Positions 50,020 to 63,395 are shown, counted from the first letter of the stretch. The stretch is DNA of 64,000 nucleotides from Aselliscus stoliczkanus (GCA_033961575.1 CM066733.1:65780921-65844920), one strand, 5' to 3'. A program made the numbers and translations. Notes: generated from the sequence alone by a model not told the origin.

Positions 50020-52509
50020 AATTATTATTTTTTTAGTAGAAATAAGAGACTTATTTTTGATTGTATACAGTGATTCCACTGACAAGCAAGAGTCTGTGCA
50101 ATGGACAGTGAGAATGGCAGAAAAAATTTCTTAAATAATTAACACTTCAGATTGTTCCGAGTCACGTACAGCTTTGTGTAATGGAAAACTATTGCCTAAT
50201 GGCTACCAAACAGAAATGTCACGTTGAGCACTGCTGTGATTAGTCGATCACCATTTCCTAAGGCAGTACTTGGCACTCAGTAAATATTTTTTGTAAAATT
50301 GGAGGATGAATGTGTGCCATTCATTTTCCTACATTTCTGGTGTTATAGTTCTTTTTTTACTTGTTCTTCCTTCTCATGTTTCCACACCACTCCCATCTGG
50401 GCGATAGAGAATACATTTCCTTCCATTCATTCTTTGTTCTCTTTAAGCATTCTTCCAAGCACTGGGAATAGCTGATCAGGTGGTGACAGCCTGATAACAC
50501 TTGTGACAACTTATCAATGGCTGGCAACCTATTCCTCTGAAACAATAAATAAGCTGAACCCCATTTTTCTCTCCTTCGCTACTGCCATAATGAATGAAGA
50601 AGAAAGGTCAGGGTTTGCTGTGAGCTTTCTTGTTCCCTGCAGGGAGCACTCCTGGCCCTGTTTCCTAAGGGGAGTCAGGTTATCTATCTCTTAAGGCTGG
50701 TCTCTGGCACACTCTCTTCTGACAGCAACTGGATTTGCAAGGCAAACAATCTTTCATGAAGTTGGCTGCAAAAAAAAAAATCTTAAGGGGGTTGCCTTGA
50801 AGACTTAACTCTCCCTACTGGTAGGAGGGAAAAAAACAATCTCGATTTTGGATTGGTTAGGTAAAATCCCAACATTGGTTTCTGGTGCCATATAAAGTCA
50901 CCACTTCAGCTTTACCCTGGACTTTGGGAAGCACTGTGCCTCCATTTATAAGGATGAAAAATTTACTTTCATTTACTCATTGGGTGTACATTCTCCACTG
51001 CATAGAACCCAGCAAGGAGGAGGGTTGATTGATTGAATGATGGATTTTCAGACATTATCTATGAGATGATCAGTGAAAGAGCATCTCTAATGTAAGAGAC
51101 TGGTGTGAGATACTGAGTAAGATGTCATGAACACATTATATAAAAGCTGGTTTCTTTTTCTGTAATCATTTCATTCTTCCAAAACAGCATTTTCCAATTT
51201 TTAAACTGCATTTTTAACTATCAGAACCGTATGTTCTGATTTTAGGTGGCTTCCAGAATCTTTTTGGCTAACGATCATTTTGAAATATCTGCTTAACAAG
51301 TACCATTCCCATTATTACATCTGACCATATATACAGTAATTAGGCAAAACTATTTTAAAAATCTATAAAACATATATTGTGTCTAAGGAATTTTCCTCAT
51401 TGGACAAGAGGGGAAGCGTGGGGTCAGCAGAAGAAAGTCTTATCAATAGTGCTGGAAACTCAGGGTCACTTTAGCGTGCACATGCTGTCACTCAAATTTC
51501 TTTTCAAGGGTTCTTGTAAATAAATAAATGCAAAGACCTGAGCTTAGCAGCAATGAATTTATCAGCTTGCTTGTGGGAAAACTAGATGGGAGGATACTGA
51601 AGCCTTCTACCTCCCAACCTGATGTAGACATCCTTCCAGGGAAAGGCAAAATCACTTCAGAAAGACACACATCACTTGCAAGATGAGGGAGGCCATGCCA
51701 CTTGGAGAAATAGAGGGATGAGAAGAAGGGGAGGAAAAAAGGGAAGAAAAGAGGAGAAAGAGAAATAAGGTTGCTTTTTAGGTCCCTGCTGGCCTCGGGG
51801 CCACTGAATGTCAGATTCTCCCTATTTCTCCAATCAAAGAAGAGGTCACTCTGTTCCCTAGAGAGGAATTCAGTGAAGGGTTTGCATGAATAAATGGAAA
51901 GCTTTTTTCTTCCATGCTTCCTTCAGGGAGAAGACTAGAAGTATGCATACGTAGAAGAGTATTTGCTCCTACAAGAGATCAGAGATAAATACTAAAGCAG
52001 AACATCAAAGTGGATACAGGTTTTGGAGGGTCTTTCCCCTTCATAGCAGGGCTATAAAGAAACCAGATAGGCCGCAAATCCTAGGATTCTCATATTTCTC
52101 CCATACAATGCACATAGTTAAATATGCTTTTTATTGCTCCTCTATTGTTCTTGTCATTGTATGTGTTTTACTAACTCCACAAAATGATACTTGATGTCTC
52201 TGTGCTTCCAAAACACCTGAGCCTTCACTGTATTATGATTATTATAGATGCTTAGAAAATGTTTTTGACAAATTTAATAAAATATTTCCCAGGACTGCTG
52301 CCAAATGGAATGGTGAAATGACTGTGGAAACAGCAATTCTCTATTGTGCTTTATAGCTATAACCAGGGTGTAATGTTGTACAGCTGTTAAAGATTTCTGA
52401 GTTTGAATTCATTTTATATGGTACAAAAATGAGTTTGGAGATCAAACGTTTGCTGAAATAACTTTGCATGTTGTCCTAATGGGGTTTTCAAATTAAATAA
52501 ATTAAAAAA
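50020..52509. other. No gene seen
   Basis: CAGTACTTGGCACTCAGTAA near 50264 is L2-like. A purine-rich stretch lies at about 51710-51770. No coding signal. Confidence 0.55.
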
Positions 52510-52828
52510 ATGGATGGTGAACCCCTTCCTTTTGTTTTTAACAGCTTCATTGAGATACATGCTATACAATCCACCCATTTAAAATGTATAATTCAATAAT
52601 CTTTAGTATATTAAAGAGTTGTGTAGCTATCATGATAATAAATTTCAACCCTTTCCCCCGCCAAACCCTATACCAATTAGCAGTCACTCTTATTCCCCAG
52701 CTCCATCCCCTAAACCACCAGTCCTAGGTAACTTCTAATCTACTTTCTGTCTCTACAGGTTTGTCAGTTTTGTGAAAATTTCATGTAAATGGAATTATAC
52801 AATATGTAGTCTTTTAAAACGGGCTTTT

Positions 52829-52939
52829 CAGGGCCGGCCGAGTGGCGCGGTGGTTAAGCGCTGGCTTGGGAAGCCAGAGGCCCCGGTTTGGTCCCACATA
52901 TAAGGACCAGTAACACTGCCCTCAAAAAAAAAAAAAAAG
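52829..52939 (+). mobile_element. tRNA-derived SINE, short type, inserted in an antisense L1
   Basis: GGGCCGGCCGAGTGGCGCGG head, TTAAGCGCTGGCTTGGG, and an A-tail after ACACTGCCCTC. The perfect 15-base duplication TTAAAACGGGCTTTT (52814-52828 and 52940-52954) consists of host L1 sequence. Confidence 0.95.
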
Positions 52940-53806
52940 TTAAAACGGGCTTTTGTTCACTTAGCATAACATTTTCAAGGGTCATCCATGTTGTAGCACT
53001 TCATTTCTTTTTATGGCCAAATATTATTCCATTACATGGATATACCACACTTTATTTCTCTATTTATCAGTTGATGGTCATTTGGGTTGTTTTTACTTTT
53101 TGGTTATTATGAATAATGCTGCTATGAACATTTGTGTATAAGCTTTTTGGTGGACATATGTTTTCATTTCTCTTGGGTGTATACCTCCAAGCAGAACATT
53201 TGGGTCATATGATAACTCTACATTTAGCATTTTTAGGAATTGTCAGCTTGCTTTCCAAAGTGCTGCACCATTTTACATTTTCACTAGCAATGTACTCATA
53301 TGAAGAGTCTCAGTCCCTCACAAGCTGATCAACACTTGTTTATTGTCTGGCTTTTTAATTTTAGCTATCCTGATAAGATATGATGTGCTCATTGTGGTTG
53401 TGATTTGCATTTCTCTAATGACTAATTATGTTGAGCATATTTCATGCTTCTTGGTCATTTATTTATCTTCTTAGGATAAATATATATTCACATTTTTTGC
53501 TCACTTTTTAATTGGGTAATTTTTTTGTCATTATATTGTAATAGTTCTTTACATATTCTGGATACAAGCCTCTTATCAGATATATGATTTGCAAATATTT
53601 TTCTCCGATTCTGTCAGTTGTCTTTTCACTTTCTCGAGGGTATTTTTTGAAGTGCATTTTTTTTTTTTTTAATTTTGAGAAAGTCCTATTTATCCATCTT
53701 CTCTTTTGTTACTTTTGGTATCATATCTAAGAAGGCTTTGCTTAACCACAGTCACTAGGAGTTGCTCATATACTTTTTCCTAAGAGAGTTATAGTTTCAG
53801 TTCTTT

Positions 53807-54219
53807 TCTTTTTAAAGATTTTATTGGGAAATTGGGGGAGGGGGACAGACAAGTTGCTGTCCTTTTGTTCTTCAGTTTAGTTGTGGAGGATATTGCTTCA
53901 CTGGCCCATGTTGGTATCATCATTGCATTCTTCTTGGATGAGGCGGATCAGTCGCCAGCCTCTGGACGGCCCCTCACAGTGGCTCTTGGCAGCTCACACT
54001 GGCTACCGGCCACTCACGGTAGCCTATGGCAGCCCACTGCAGCAGGGGCTGCAGCTATGCCATCCCCGAGGACTCACAGCAGCCCAACTCCAGGTGGAGC
54101 TGTTGTTCACCATCTTAGCTGTAGAGGGCGCAGTGTCACTGGCCCTCATATGTGGGATTGGAACCAGGGCTGCTGGGGTCCCAAGCCAGCTCTTAACCAA
54201 TGCACCACTCGGCTGGCCC
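53807..54219 (-). mobile_element. tRNA-derived SINE, long type, inserted in an antisense L1
   Basis: Reversed long type from AAAGATTTTATTGGGAAATT to CACTCGGCTGGCCC, with the characteristic GC-rich middle. TAGTTTCAGTTCTTT flanks it at 53792-53806 and 54220-54234, both L1 sequence. Confidence 0.94.
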
Positions 54220-55881
54220 TAGTTTCAGTTCTTTACTTTAGGTCTATGATTCATTCTGAGTTAAATTTTACTTATGGGGTGAGGAAAAAGCCCAACTTCA
54301 TTATTTTTCAGTGGATATCCAATTGTCCCATTATTGTTGGTTGAAAAGATTATTCTTGCCCCATTGGATTATTTAAGCACCTTTGTCAGAAATCAATTGA
54401 CCATAAATGTAAGAATTTATTCCTGGGGTTTCAATTCTATTTCACTGATCTCTATATCTATCCTTGTTGGAGTGTCACTGTGTTTCCATTATTGTAGCTT
54501 TATAGTACGTTTTCTGATCTATAAACAGAGAACATCTTTCCATTTACTTAGGTCTTAAAAACATTTGGTTTTCAACAGTGTTGTGTAGTTTTCAGAGTAC
54601 AATTTTACACTTATTTTGGTAAATTTATTTCTTAGGATTTTTTTTTTTAAATAAATGGAATTGTTTTCTTAATTTTGTATAATTGACCTTTATATATTGC
54701 TCTTGTATCTTGCAACCTTGCTGAACTCATTTATTAATTTCAACTATTTTTTGGTGATACTTGGGATTTTCTATAATAAGATCACATCACCTCCAAATAG
54801 AGATACTTTTGCTTCATCCTTTCAATATAAGTGTCTTTCATTTCATTTTTGTTGCCTCATTGTCCTGGCTAGAAATTCTAGTACAATGTTGAATAGAAGT
54901 GGTGAGGGCAGATATCCTTGTTCCTGATCTTAGGGGAGAGGCATTCACCATTAAGTATGATGTTAGCTTTAGGGTTTTTTTATAGATGCTTTTTATCAGG
55001 TTATGGAAGGAAGTTCTCTTCTATTCCTAGTTTTCTTAGAGTTTTTTTTTTTTTAAATCATAAAAGCGTATTGAAGTTTGTCAAATGCCTTTTCTGTGTC
55101 TATTGAGATGATCATGTAGTTTTTTTTACCTTTATTCTATTGATATGGCATGTTACATTAATTGATATTTAGATGTTAAACCACCCTTGCATTTATAGGA
55201 GAAATTCCACTTAGTTATGTATATAATCCTTTTTATATATTGCGGGATTTGGTTTGCTAATATTTAGCTGAGAATTTTTGTGTTCATATTCATAAGAAAT
55301 ATTATTGGTCTATAGTTTTCTTCCCTTGTGGTGCCCTTCTCTGGTTTTGGAATGTGGGTAATACTGGCCTCACAGAATGATCTGGAGTGTTCCCTTCTCT
55401 TTCCTTTGATTTATTAAACATAAAAATTGTTCCTACCTATCTTGCCAGATAATCTCCTTCATTTTGTTTATAAATTATAGCATATCTAAACTTCCTCATC
55501 AGTCAGTACTTAAGAAAGTACCTATGTGATTTGAACCAATTTATTCTCATCACCAAACAGTATTTAGAATGCTCCCACATGATTTAAACCAATTTAGTTT
55601 TCCCATGAGAGAAATCAGGTGGGAGATAAAGAGAGATGGTGTGTGTTGCAGATGTGCAGCAGTCAAGCACAGGGAGGAAGGCAATGCCTGGACGATACTT
55701 AACCTCCAAGGAGCAGAGAGCTAGGTTCTTAGACCAGAATAAAATCTCAGTATTTCACAGATTACTCTGCTTATTGTTATTATTATATTGTACCCTATCT
55801 TTCAGACTCTAGGAAAGGTGTCTTAATGTTTAATCTTCCAAATCTTGCTTCTTTTTTTTCACTTTCCCATCAGAGCTTTTT

Positions 55882-55950
55882 TTCCTTCCTTCCTTCCTTC
55901 CTTCCTTCCTTCCTTCCTTCCTTCCTTCCTTCCTTCCCTTTCCTTCCTTT
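55882..55950 (+). repeat. (TTCC)n microsatellite
   Basis: About 14 TTCC units ending in TTTCCTTCCTTT. Confidence 0.95.
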
Positions 55951-56262
55951 ATTGAGAAGTAAATTTGCTTCTAACTTGAGATAAATTCAGTGGAGATAAT
56001 CCATTGATGCATTAAGAATAAAATGAACAAGTCAGTAACTAAAATTTGAATAAATGTTACTTTCTTAGCTTGACTCATATTTCTGACTTATTAGTGTGAA
56101 TACTGGAGAATTAGATATTTTAAAAACAACAACAAAAATAGGAACAACACAATAACCTATCTAATTCTAGATGAATCAATATATTCTGGCTTCTGTCACA
56201 ACACTAGGCTTTACTGAAATGCCTCATTTTAAATGATGTAAAGTTATAATCCTGTAATTCTT

Positions 56263-56690
56263 TTTTTAAAAAGATTCTATTGGGGAATTGGGGAAGGGGA
56301 ACAGCTTTGGGGATCACAGAAGCAGAACAGACAACTTGCTGTCCTTTTGTTCTTCAGTCTAGTTGTGGATGACGTCGCTTCACTGGCCCATGTTGGTATC
56401 ATCATTGCGCTCTTCCTGAGTGAGGCAGTCACTCACTGGCCATTGGACAGCTGCTCCTTGCGGCTCATGGCAGCTCACAAAAGTTCACGCCAGCTGCTGG
56501 CCAGCCCCACTGCAGCTACACTGTCTTCTGCGACTCACAGCAGCGCAGCTCCAGGTCGAGCTGTTGTTCACCATCTTAGCTGTAGAAGGCACAGAGTCAC
56601 TGGCACTCATGTGGGATCCAAACTGGGGCTCTTCTGCTCAGAAATAGTGTCCCAAGCCACCATCTAACCAACGCGCCACTCGGCCGGCCC
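56263..56690 (-). mobile_element. tRNA-derived SINE, long type
   Basis: Reversed long type with ATTCTATTGGGGAATTGGGG, GTCCTTTTGTTCTTCAGTC, GGCCCATGTTGGTATCATC and CGCCACTCGGCCGGCCC. Flanking ATCCTGTAATTCTT (56249-56262) and ATCCTTTAATTCTT (56691-56704) differ at one base. A small extra segment sits between GGGGCTCTTCTGC and TCCCAAGCC. Confidence 0.92.
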
Positions 56691-56704
56691 ATCCTTTAAT
56701 TCTT

Positions 56705-57889
56705 AAATATCTGCTGTATACCAGTGTTTCTTTTTTAAAAAAATAAAGTCCAACAGGTATGTAAGTCAGTAATTAGTGTGTCCCAGGTATTAGGGATTAG
56801 AGAGAAAGAAAGGTTCAGATACTTTTTATTCTGAGAGGTTTACAGTCTCATTGAGAGATGGTATATATTTAAGAAATACTTAAATAGGAATTCAAGATAT
56901 GTTGACCCAGGAAAACAGGCATTTATTGTTTGTCAAAGTGTTCAAGGCACTGCACATCACCCAGAGGTGAAACTATGGGAGCTCAGGGAAACAAATAAAT
57001 TAGAAAGTTGAAATAAAGGGAATGATGCTAGAACTTCGAAAGATGGTAAGGTTATGGAGTGCTAAAGAGGTGGGAGGCATTAATGATGATTTTTAGCCTG
57101 ATGATTAATTAGCCATGGCTTTCGCTTACATTTCAAGCAAAGCAGCTAATTTTAAAGTAATTTGCGAATTTCCCTTACTCTGATTTCCTTTTAATCACTT
57201 ATAAAGAAATCCAAATTCTAACCTTTCTTTTTTCTTTTGGTTGGGTAATTGTCAAAGATCTCTTACCTTGAGCCAATTCTATATGCTCACAAGTAACTCC
57301 TGTATACATGTGAATCTTAAAAAACTTGATGTTTTCCTTTGTTACAAAGTACAGAGGAAACATATTCACATAGTACTTTCCGTTTAAAGTTATGAAACGC
57401 AATTATTGTTCTTGGAGCTCTCTAAGGAAAGTTTTTCCAGCATTATTATGACCCGTGGGCTAAGGGTGTGGTCAGCACATTCAAAAATACTCAGAGAATT
57501 TAACAGAAACTTTTCAATAACCAAATTCTGTGCATGCATTTAATTAAGAAACAAGGCCCATCTTTTCAAATTTTGCAAATTCATTTCCCTTCCTCTAGGT
57601 CCATCCCATCATTAGAAGAGTCAGTTCAGAAGAAAAGAAGTGGCTAAAATGCAACTATGAAGCACTCTTAATTGGAACACAAAGTATACCAACTTTCAGT
57701 TAAAAACTTGACTATTTTCTTGAATATTAAGAGGAAAAGAGAAAATTACGTGTGATGGTATCTTGGTTCAGAAACACCAATAAGGGGAGAGGTCTTGCTT
57801 ATCCATTTATTCGTAATCTTATATATATTTATAATCTCTCTCTCTCTCTCCATCCATCTGGTACATACCATGTACTAAACACTATAATA
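56705..57889. other. No gene seen
   Basis: Unassigned, with a short (CT)n at 57835-57850. Confidence 0.55.
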
Positions 57890-58490
57890 GCCAATAGGAA
57901 CACAGCAGTGAGTTAGAGAGAGGAGGTCCTTGATCTTATAGGCTCTACATTCTAGTGGAGAAGATAAGTAACAAATAAGAGAAATAATCACAACATATAG
58001 TGTGTTAGGTATTGGTGAATTAGGGAAAACAAAGGCAGAAAATAGTGGTTAGAAGTATCTGGGGTGGGAGATTTTAGAGTGGGTGGCTAAGAAAGACCTT
58101 CCCATACAAATGACTTTGAGAAGATGTTCAGAAAGGAGTGAGGAAACTAGCTATGATATCTTCAGCAGAAGAGTATTCCAGGCAAAGCCACTGAGTCAGA
58201 AACCTGCCTGACATGTTCAAGGAGCAGCCCAAGGCCAGTGTGGCTGGAGGGGACTGAAAGAAGGGAGGATCAATAGGAGATAAGCTCAGAGAGAAGATGG
58301 GAAGGGACAGACAGAGCTTTGTACATCACAGTGAGGACTTCGGCTTTTATGTTAGTAAGATGGGAGGACATTGGACCAAATTCTTGGTTGCTCTGATGAG
58401 AACAGAAGGCAGTGGTGCAAATGAAAAAGGATCAGTATCAGTTAGGAGGCTTTTGCAATAATCCAGACAATTTAGATGTAATTTTGAAAG
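57890..58490 (+). mobile_element. Ancient interspersed repeat, first copy
   Basis: AACACAGCAGTGAGTTAGAG, AGAGTATTCCAGGCAAAGCC, GGCCAGTGTGGCTGGAGG and TTAGGAGGCTTTTGCAATAA match a common ancient mammalian repeat, probably L2-derived; the class is from memory. Confidence 0.5.
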
Positions 58491-58512
58491 CTATGTCTCC
58501 GATCACTGAGAG

Positions 58513-58709
58513 CAGCGGTTGGCAAATTATAGCCTGTGGGCCACAATCAGCTTGCTGCCTCTTAGGGAAATAAATTTTATTGGAACACAGACATGCTCAT
58601 TCATTTGCATATTGCATATGGCTGCTCTCCCCACAATAGCAGAGACCATATGGCTGGCAAAGTCAAAAATATTTAGCATTTGGCCCTTTACAGAGTTTGC
58701 TCACCTCTG
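58513..58709 (+). mobile_element. hAT-Charlie-type nonautonomous element
   Basis: Terminal sequences CAGCGGTTGGCAAATTAT and AGTTTGCTCACCTCTG are imperfect inverted repeats. Inside are GCCTGTGGGCCACAATCAGC, TTTATTGGAACACAGACATG and TTTGGCCCTTTACAGAG. The eight-base flanks ACTGAGAG and ACTTAGAA match at six positions, fitting an old hAT insertion. Confidence 0.8.
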
Positions 58710-58939
58710 ACTTAGAATCTCCTGGAAGGAGGATGATGGCATTGAAACGACCTCCTGATATTCAAAACAGCAAAGGCACGAACAATTGCCTCGTCTCATT
58801 ACAATTCTGTATAGTGTATGCACTTTGCACAAGGTGGAGAGAATTATATCAGTGTTAGTGAATGGGACAGTATGAAAATAAGATTAGTTTTTTAGTAAGA
58901 GATAATAAAGAATATCATTCATTCACTCAAGAATGATTC

Positions 58940-59770
58940 TTTGAAAATGACATTTATCAATCACAAAATTTAAAGAGCTAGAGAGAGACATGAAATAATC
59001 ACACAAGTACATATAATTTCAAAAGCACTAAGTGCCATGAGGGAAAGGATTGGGTTCAATGGAGAACAGCAAGGGGTGCGATTTATATTAGGGGAGATCA
59101 AAGAAAATGCCATTTGAGTTGAGACCTGAAGGATGAGTGGGAAAGAAAGAGAGGAGGCCTTTCCTGGACCAGGAGCAAGATGTATAAAAAGTGGCAAATT
59201 GGGTGGAGAATTAGAAGAACCAGGAAGAAATCACAGACATACAGTCATAGGCACAGACACACACACCCCCCACACACATATACATACATGAATGGCTGGA
59301 CCCTTAACAGTGAGGAAAGAATCATAGAATGGGTTGGAGACACTGACTGGATTGAAAAATACTGGGCTTTGTAGATCACATGAAGGAGTTTGGATTTTAT
59401 TATGTAAATCCAGTGGGGAGTCACTGAAGAATATAAGGCAAAAATGTCATAAGTTTTACATTTTATACAGAACCCTGACCCCATGAGGAGTATGGATTGA
59501 AGGGGGCCAGGAATTAAAGTCCAGCAACCAGTTAGGAGCTGATTTGTAGTGCCTCAGCAGAGAGAGAATGATGGTGACTTACACTAAGTTTGTGTCTGTT
59601 GTTTAATTCAATGACCATTTATTGTATTTTTACATAAAGAAAATAATATACTTGGTTCTGTGTTGGGGGAGGCAAAGATAAATGGGACACTGTCTCTGCC
59701 ATCAATGAACTTATAGCTCTGAAGAATAAGAATATTATACACGTATTTGTTATATGGTGTCAACTGTGAT
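58940..59770 (+). mobile_element. Ancient interspersed repeat, further copies
   Basis: GCCATTTGAGTTGAGACCTG, GGCCTTTCCTGGACCAGGAG and CCAGCAACCAGTTAGGAGC repeat the theme of 57890-58490. A second head (TGTGTTGGGGGAGGCAAAG) follows near 59670. A CA-rich run at 59255-59283 interrupts it. Confidence 0.45.
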
Positions 59771-61454
59771 AAATTCCAAATTCTGTATGATGACTTGAAA
59801 GCATACTGTTGGAGCCAAGATAAAGAAAATTTCTACTAGCTTGATGGGTGAGAGAATTTTAATCACCACTGTATCCCTAATACTAACCCCAATATCTCAG
59901 TACCTCACACATCATTGAGGCTTAGGAAATATTGGGAGAATGACCTGAATCATACCTCTGGGCTCTTGTCTCATTCATTGTTCCCAAATACACTCATTTC
60001 AGTAACTGGATGTGCCAATCTCAGCTCTTTTCTACATTGTTCTGTTGCTACCAGTTGGCCTGCTCCTTGCCACCAGATCTTTATGTCACAGGTAGCCTGC
60101 CAGGACACCTGTGCCCCTCCCTGGGCTTTTATTATGGCTACAGCCCATTGTTGGTTGTGTCTGGCTTCACAGTGTGAAAAGGAACCAAGAACAGGAAGTG
60201 AATATGCCAAATGAAGTTGAAATCGCTCAGAGAAGTCCAGGACCTAACAAGTTTATTCTGTATTGTGGCCAAGAGTTATTTGATTCAATTGAGATCTATA
60301 TGTGGGATGTAGAGTTTTGCCCCTCTCACCTTGCACACATTAGGTGTTTAATGAATGTTAGTTGAATCAAAAAATACAAAATAAGCTGTGATGAAGTTTC
60401 AGTTAAGCCAGTCATAGCAGTTATTTCACACAACGAAGAATAGTCCAGGGTGTTTTCCTGTTGCTAGTGAGAGAGTCTGCCAAACCCATTCTTTGCCTTG
60501 CTCTCCAAGCTGGAATCACTTACACTTGTAGGATCAGTCTCACCCAGAATGAGCCAACTCAGGCAGAGAGTATATTGCGAAGCTTAATTGCACCAAGAGA
60601 TGGTGCCTGAATTAGGCCTGGGGCCAGAGATTCTGGTTCTTTGGGGGATAGGAGTGACTACTGATTAAAGCCAAGATTTGGAGCCTAGATTCTCTCATCT
60701 CTCTCTTCACACTGCCATACTCAGGCTGTGTAACTTTGGGCAAATTTCTTAACTTCTCCGAATCCTAATTTTTTTTCATTTAAAGAAGGAAAATAATAAA
60801 ATCTTCTGCAGAGCCTAAATCCCTTAATGTAAATCTTGACATGAGATCAGCTTTAGATAAGTAGCAGCTTTGTGAAATTGTTGTGGTGACGTGGCTCATT
60901 TCAGATATTTTGGATATAAGGAGAATGGCAGTTTGCCATAGTAAACTCACCTTCATCATTTCGTTAAGTTTACAATAGAGTGATTTTGATGTTTTGGGAC
61001 CCCATTTACAGAAGAATTATGATAGGTTTTACTCTACTATTACCTACTGAGCTATCATATTATTACTCATGCAGAAACCTGATATTAATCATAAGTCAGC
61101 CTGGGAGACAGACAGGCTCTTTGTTTTCCAAAGCAGGACCACTTTGAATGGCATACATTGATATAATACCTGTGTTGTATTCTATCCCTGTAGAACACCC
61201 CTTGAAACAAACATGCCTTCAAATCTAGAATGTAATTACAGGTCTCTAGGAGCCAAGTGGAAATTGTGGGAAGAGATTTTAGAAATGACTGTACCATGGA
61301 ACTGAAAACTTCTCATTAGAGCACTGTGTCAATAAAATTTCCTAGGATTCCATCAGCCAATGGCTTTGGTCTTATTTTACATTATTTTGAGTTACCCAGA
61401 GCACAACCACAGGAAAGAATTCTATTTTGTTAATGATTATAACAATTAATTTTA
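59771..61454. other. No gene seen apart from the MIR at 60690
   Basis: ACATTAGGTGTTTAATGAATG near 60338 and CACACATCATTGAGGCTTAG near 59905 are L2-like ends. The 99-codon frame at 59915-60214 has a mirrored frame on the other strand and no known similarity. Confidence 0.5.
60690..60850 (+). mobile_element. MIR SINE relic, partial
   Basis: CAGGCTGTGTAACTTTGGGC, AAATTTCTTAACTTCTCCGA and the following T-rich run resemble the MIR middle part. Confidence 0.6.
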
Positions 61455-62400
61455 CTGAAGTGAGACTTCTGGTTTTGGACAAGATGGAGAAGACTCATTT
61501 CTCACTCTATATCCTGCTAAGTGTATTATAAAACCCTTGGACATAATTCAACGGACAGGCGTAAGAAGACTGTGAGAGGGGGAATGATGAGGTATACTAA
61601 TTAGGGACCTTGGGACTTTAGCAACACAGAATGAGTTCCCTACACTGCCTTTTGGTCTCTCTTATATATCCCAGGCTGGAGAAGCCCTGAACTTGGAAGT
61701 GACCAAACAATCCCCCCAAAGCCTGCTCCCTTCAACCAGAAGGACCAGAAAGTGGGTGGTCCAGCAGGATGACAATACTTTTGAAAATATTCACCCTCCT
61801 CCAGCCCAACATCATGGAAAACACGCCCTCTTCCCGCACTCCCCTGTGGTGCTGGCAGAGACTGAGTGGGGAGCCTGGACTTCTAATTCCACCTGGGAGC
61901 AGCACATGGCAAGGCGGCAGGCAGCTTCCTGATTTCCCTGCAGCCAAGATAGTGTCAGGAGAGACTGCGGTGGGGGTGTGGGGTGTGGGGGTGAGATTTA
62001 CACTCCCGGACTCCCACCTCAAGCTGCACTCCTCCCCATATCAATTAGAGGAGGGCGGGTTTGGAGAAGAGAGAGCTGGAGGAAGGATTTCTTTAAATCT
62101 TTATATAGGCACGTCCCTAGTAACCCACACATGAAGCTGATTAGGATTAACATTGCAAAAGGTTTAGGACAGCAGCACAGTGTAGAATGCTGCCCGAGTT
62201 TTTATAGTAGTCCACCCACAAAGCAGACTAGAATATCACTGTACAGGCTATGAAGACTAAGTTGTCATTAGAATTGCATCCCACAAAAGTAGGTCAGGAC
62301 CTGCATGACACTAAAGGGAGACTCTACTATAAAAAAGATTAGGATCCAGAATCTTATAACATGATATTCCAAATGCCCAGTTACTGTTATTAGAATGATT
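61455..62400 (+). mobile_element. Old L1 5'UTR fragment, sense
   Basis: CAAGATGGAGAAGACTCATT, CCCTTGGACATAATTCAACG, TTTTGGTCTCTCTTATATATC and ACCAGAAAGTGGGTGGTCCA resemble the 5'UTR of old mammalian L1M-type elements. It is unusually GC-rich for this window. No ORF1 follows. The family call is from memory of the consensus. Confidence 0.65.
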
Positions 62401-62828
62401 TCCGGGCAATGATGGCCATCAACCAATAATACTCAGCATTCCCCCCACTCTTTAGCTCTTGCTCATTTGACATGATCTATAAATTGGGATTCTGTTGTTT
62501 TTTTCCTGCCTTAGAACTCAGAGCCCTTATTCCAACCTTGCTCTCTGGGACATTGACTAACATTTCCAGACGAGGTAGCTGATTTTATTACACATGTTCC
62601 CAGCAATGAGTAAACTCTTGCGAATGGATCATTGTATAGAAATATGACGCTGCCCCATTTTTTAGGAGAGAGCTCTGTACATACACCCAAAGTTGCTCTA
62701 GAGCTGGGTCAATATCCCTGATGCCACTCTTTGCCAACCCATTCTGGGCTGGGATTACTCCGTCTTGTCAATCACCCATGTTGTTGAGCTCTCACAATGG
62801 TTTCTGCCAATCTTCTATGAAATGTCAT

Positions 62829-62892
62829 AGTTCCTATCAGAACTGAAAGTTCCTATCAGTTCCTATAATAGTTCCTATCAGAAATGAAAATT
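62829..62892 (+). repeat. Local cluster of AGTTCCTATCAG motifs
   Basis: AGTTCCTATCAG or a close form occurs four times in about 60 bases, twice followed by AA(C/A)TGAAA, consistent with replication slippage. Confidence 0.85.
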
Positions 62893-63395
62893 GAACCCAC
62901 TTCATCTTTTTTCATATCTAATTATGCCATTATTGTATAAATTCAGCCATTTAGGACCTGTATCTTTCCTACTAACTATAACTTATGAAATTAACTATTT
63001 TAACTTAACTATTTAGTTAAAAACAATTTTAAAAAAAATTAATTTCTTCCCTAAGAGTAAATGTAAATCTGTAGACGGCTAATGATCTGCTTGAGGAGAT
63101 TATACTATATGAATGATGAAATAATATTAGTGATATAAATAGCAAAGACATAATGGTTCCTTTATTTTATAAACCTCTCTCTCTCAGGAATGCACATGAA
63201 TTGAATGTCAAAATACCTAGCAGGGAGCCTAGTATACACAATGGATGTTAATATATATTTACTGTAATTATAACCATAAATTGTGTTTTGAATGGTTTGT
63301 TCACACTGATGGATAGTCCAAATGCTACTTTAATCCTGATGGTCAAAAGAAATCTCGAAGTGCACTATAACCCCAGATTAGAAATTATCGTTGTA

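Larger units (their letters stand above)
52510..55425 (-). mobile_element. L1 LINE, about 2.9 kb antisense fragment with two nested SINEs
   Basis: The plus strand reads as the complement of an L1 3' half: AGCTTCATTGAGATACATGC, GTCATCCATGTTGTAGCA, AATAATGCTGCTATGAACA, TTGGGTCATATG, then upstream ORF2 territory such as ATCCTTGTTCCTGATCTTAG and TCTATTGAGATGATCATG. No long open frame survives. It is interrupted by SINEs at 52829-52939 and 53807-54219. Confidence 0.9.

Noticed and set aside
53832..54344. A 170-codon plus-strand frame
   Set aside because: It lies almost wholly within a reversed long SINE; similar frames arise in the other long SINE copies.
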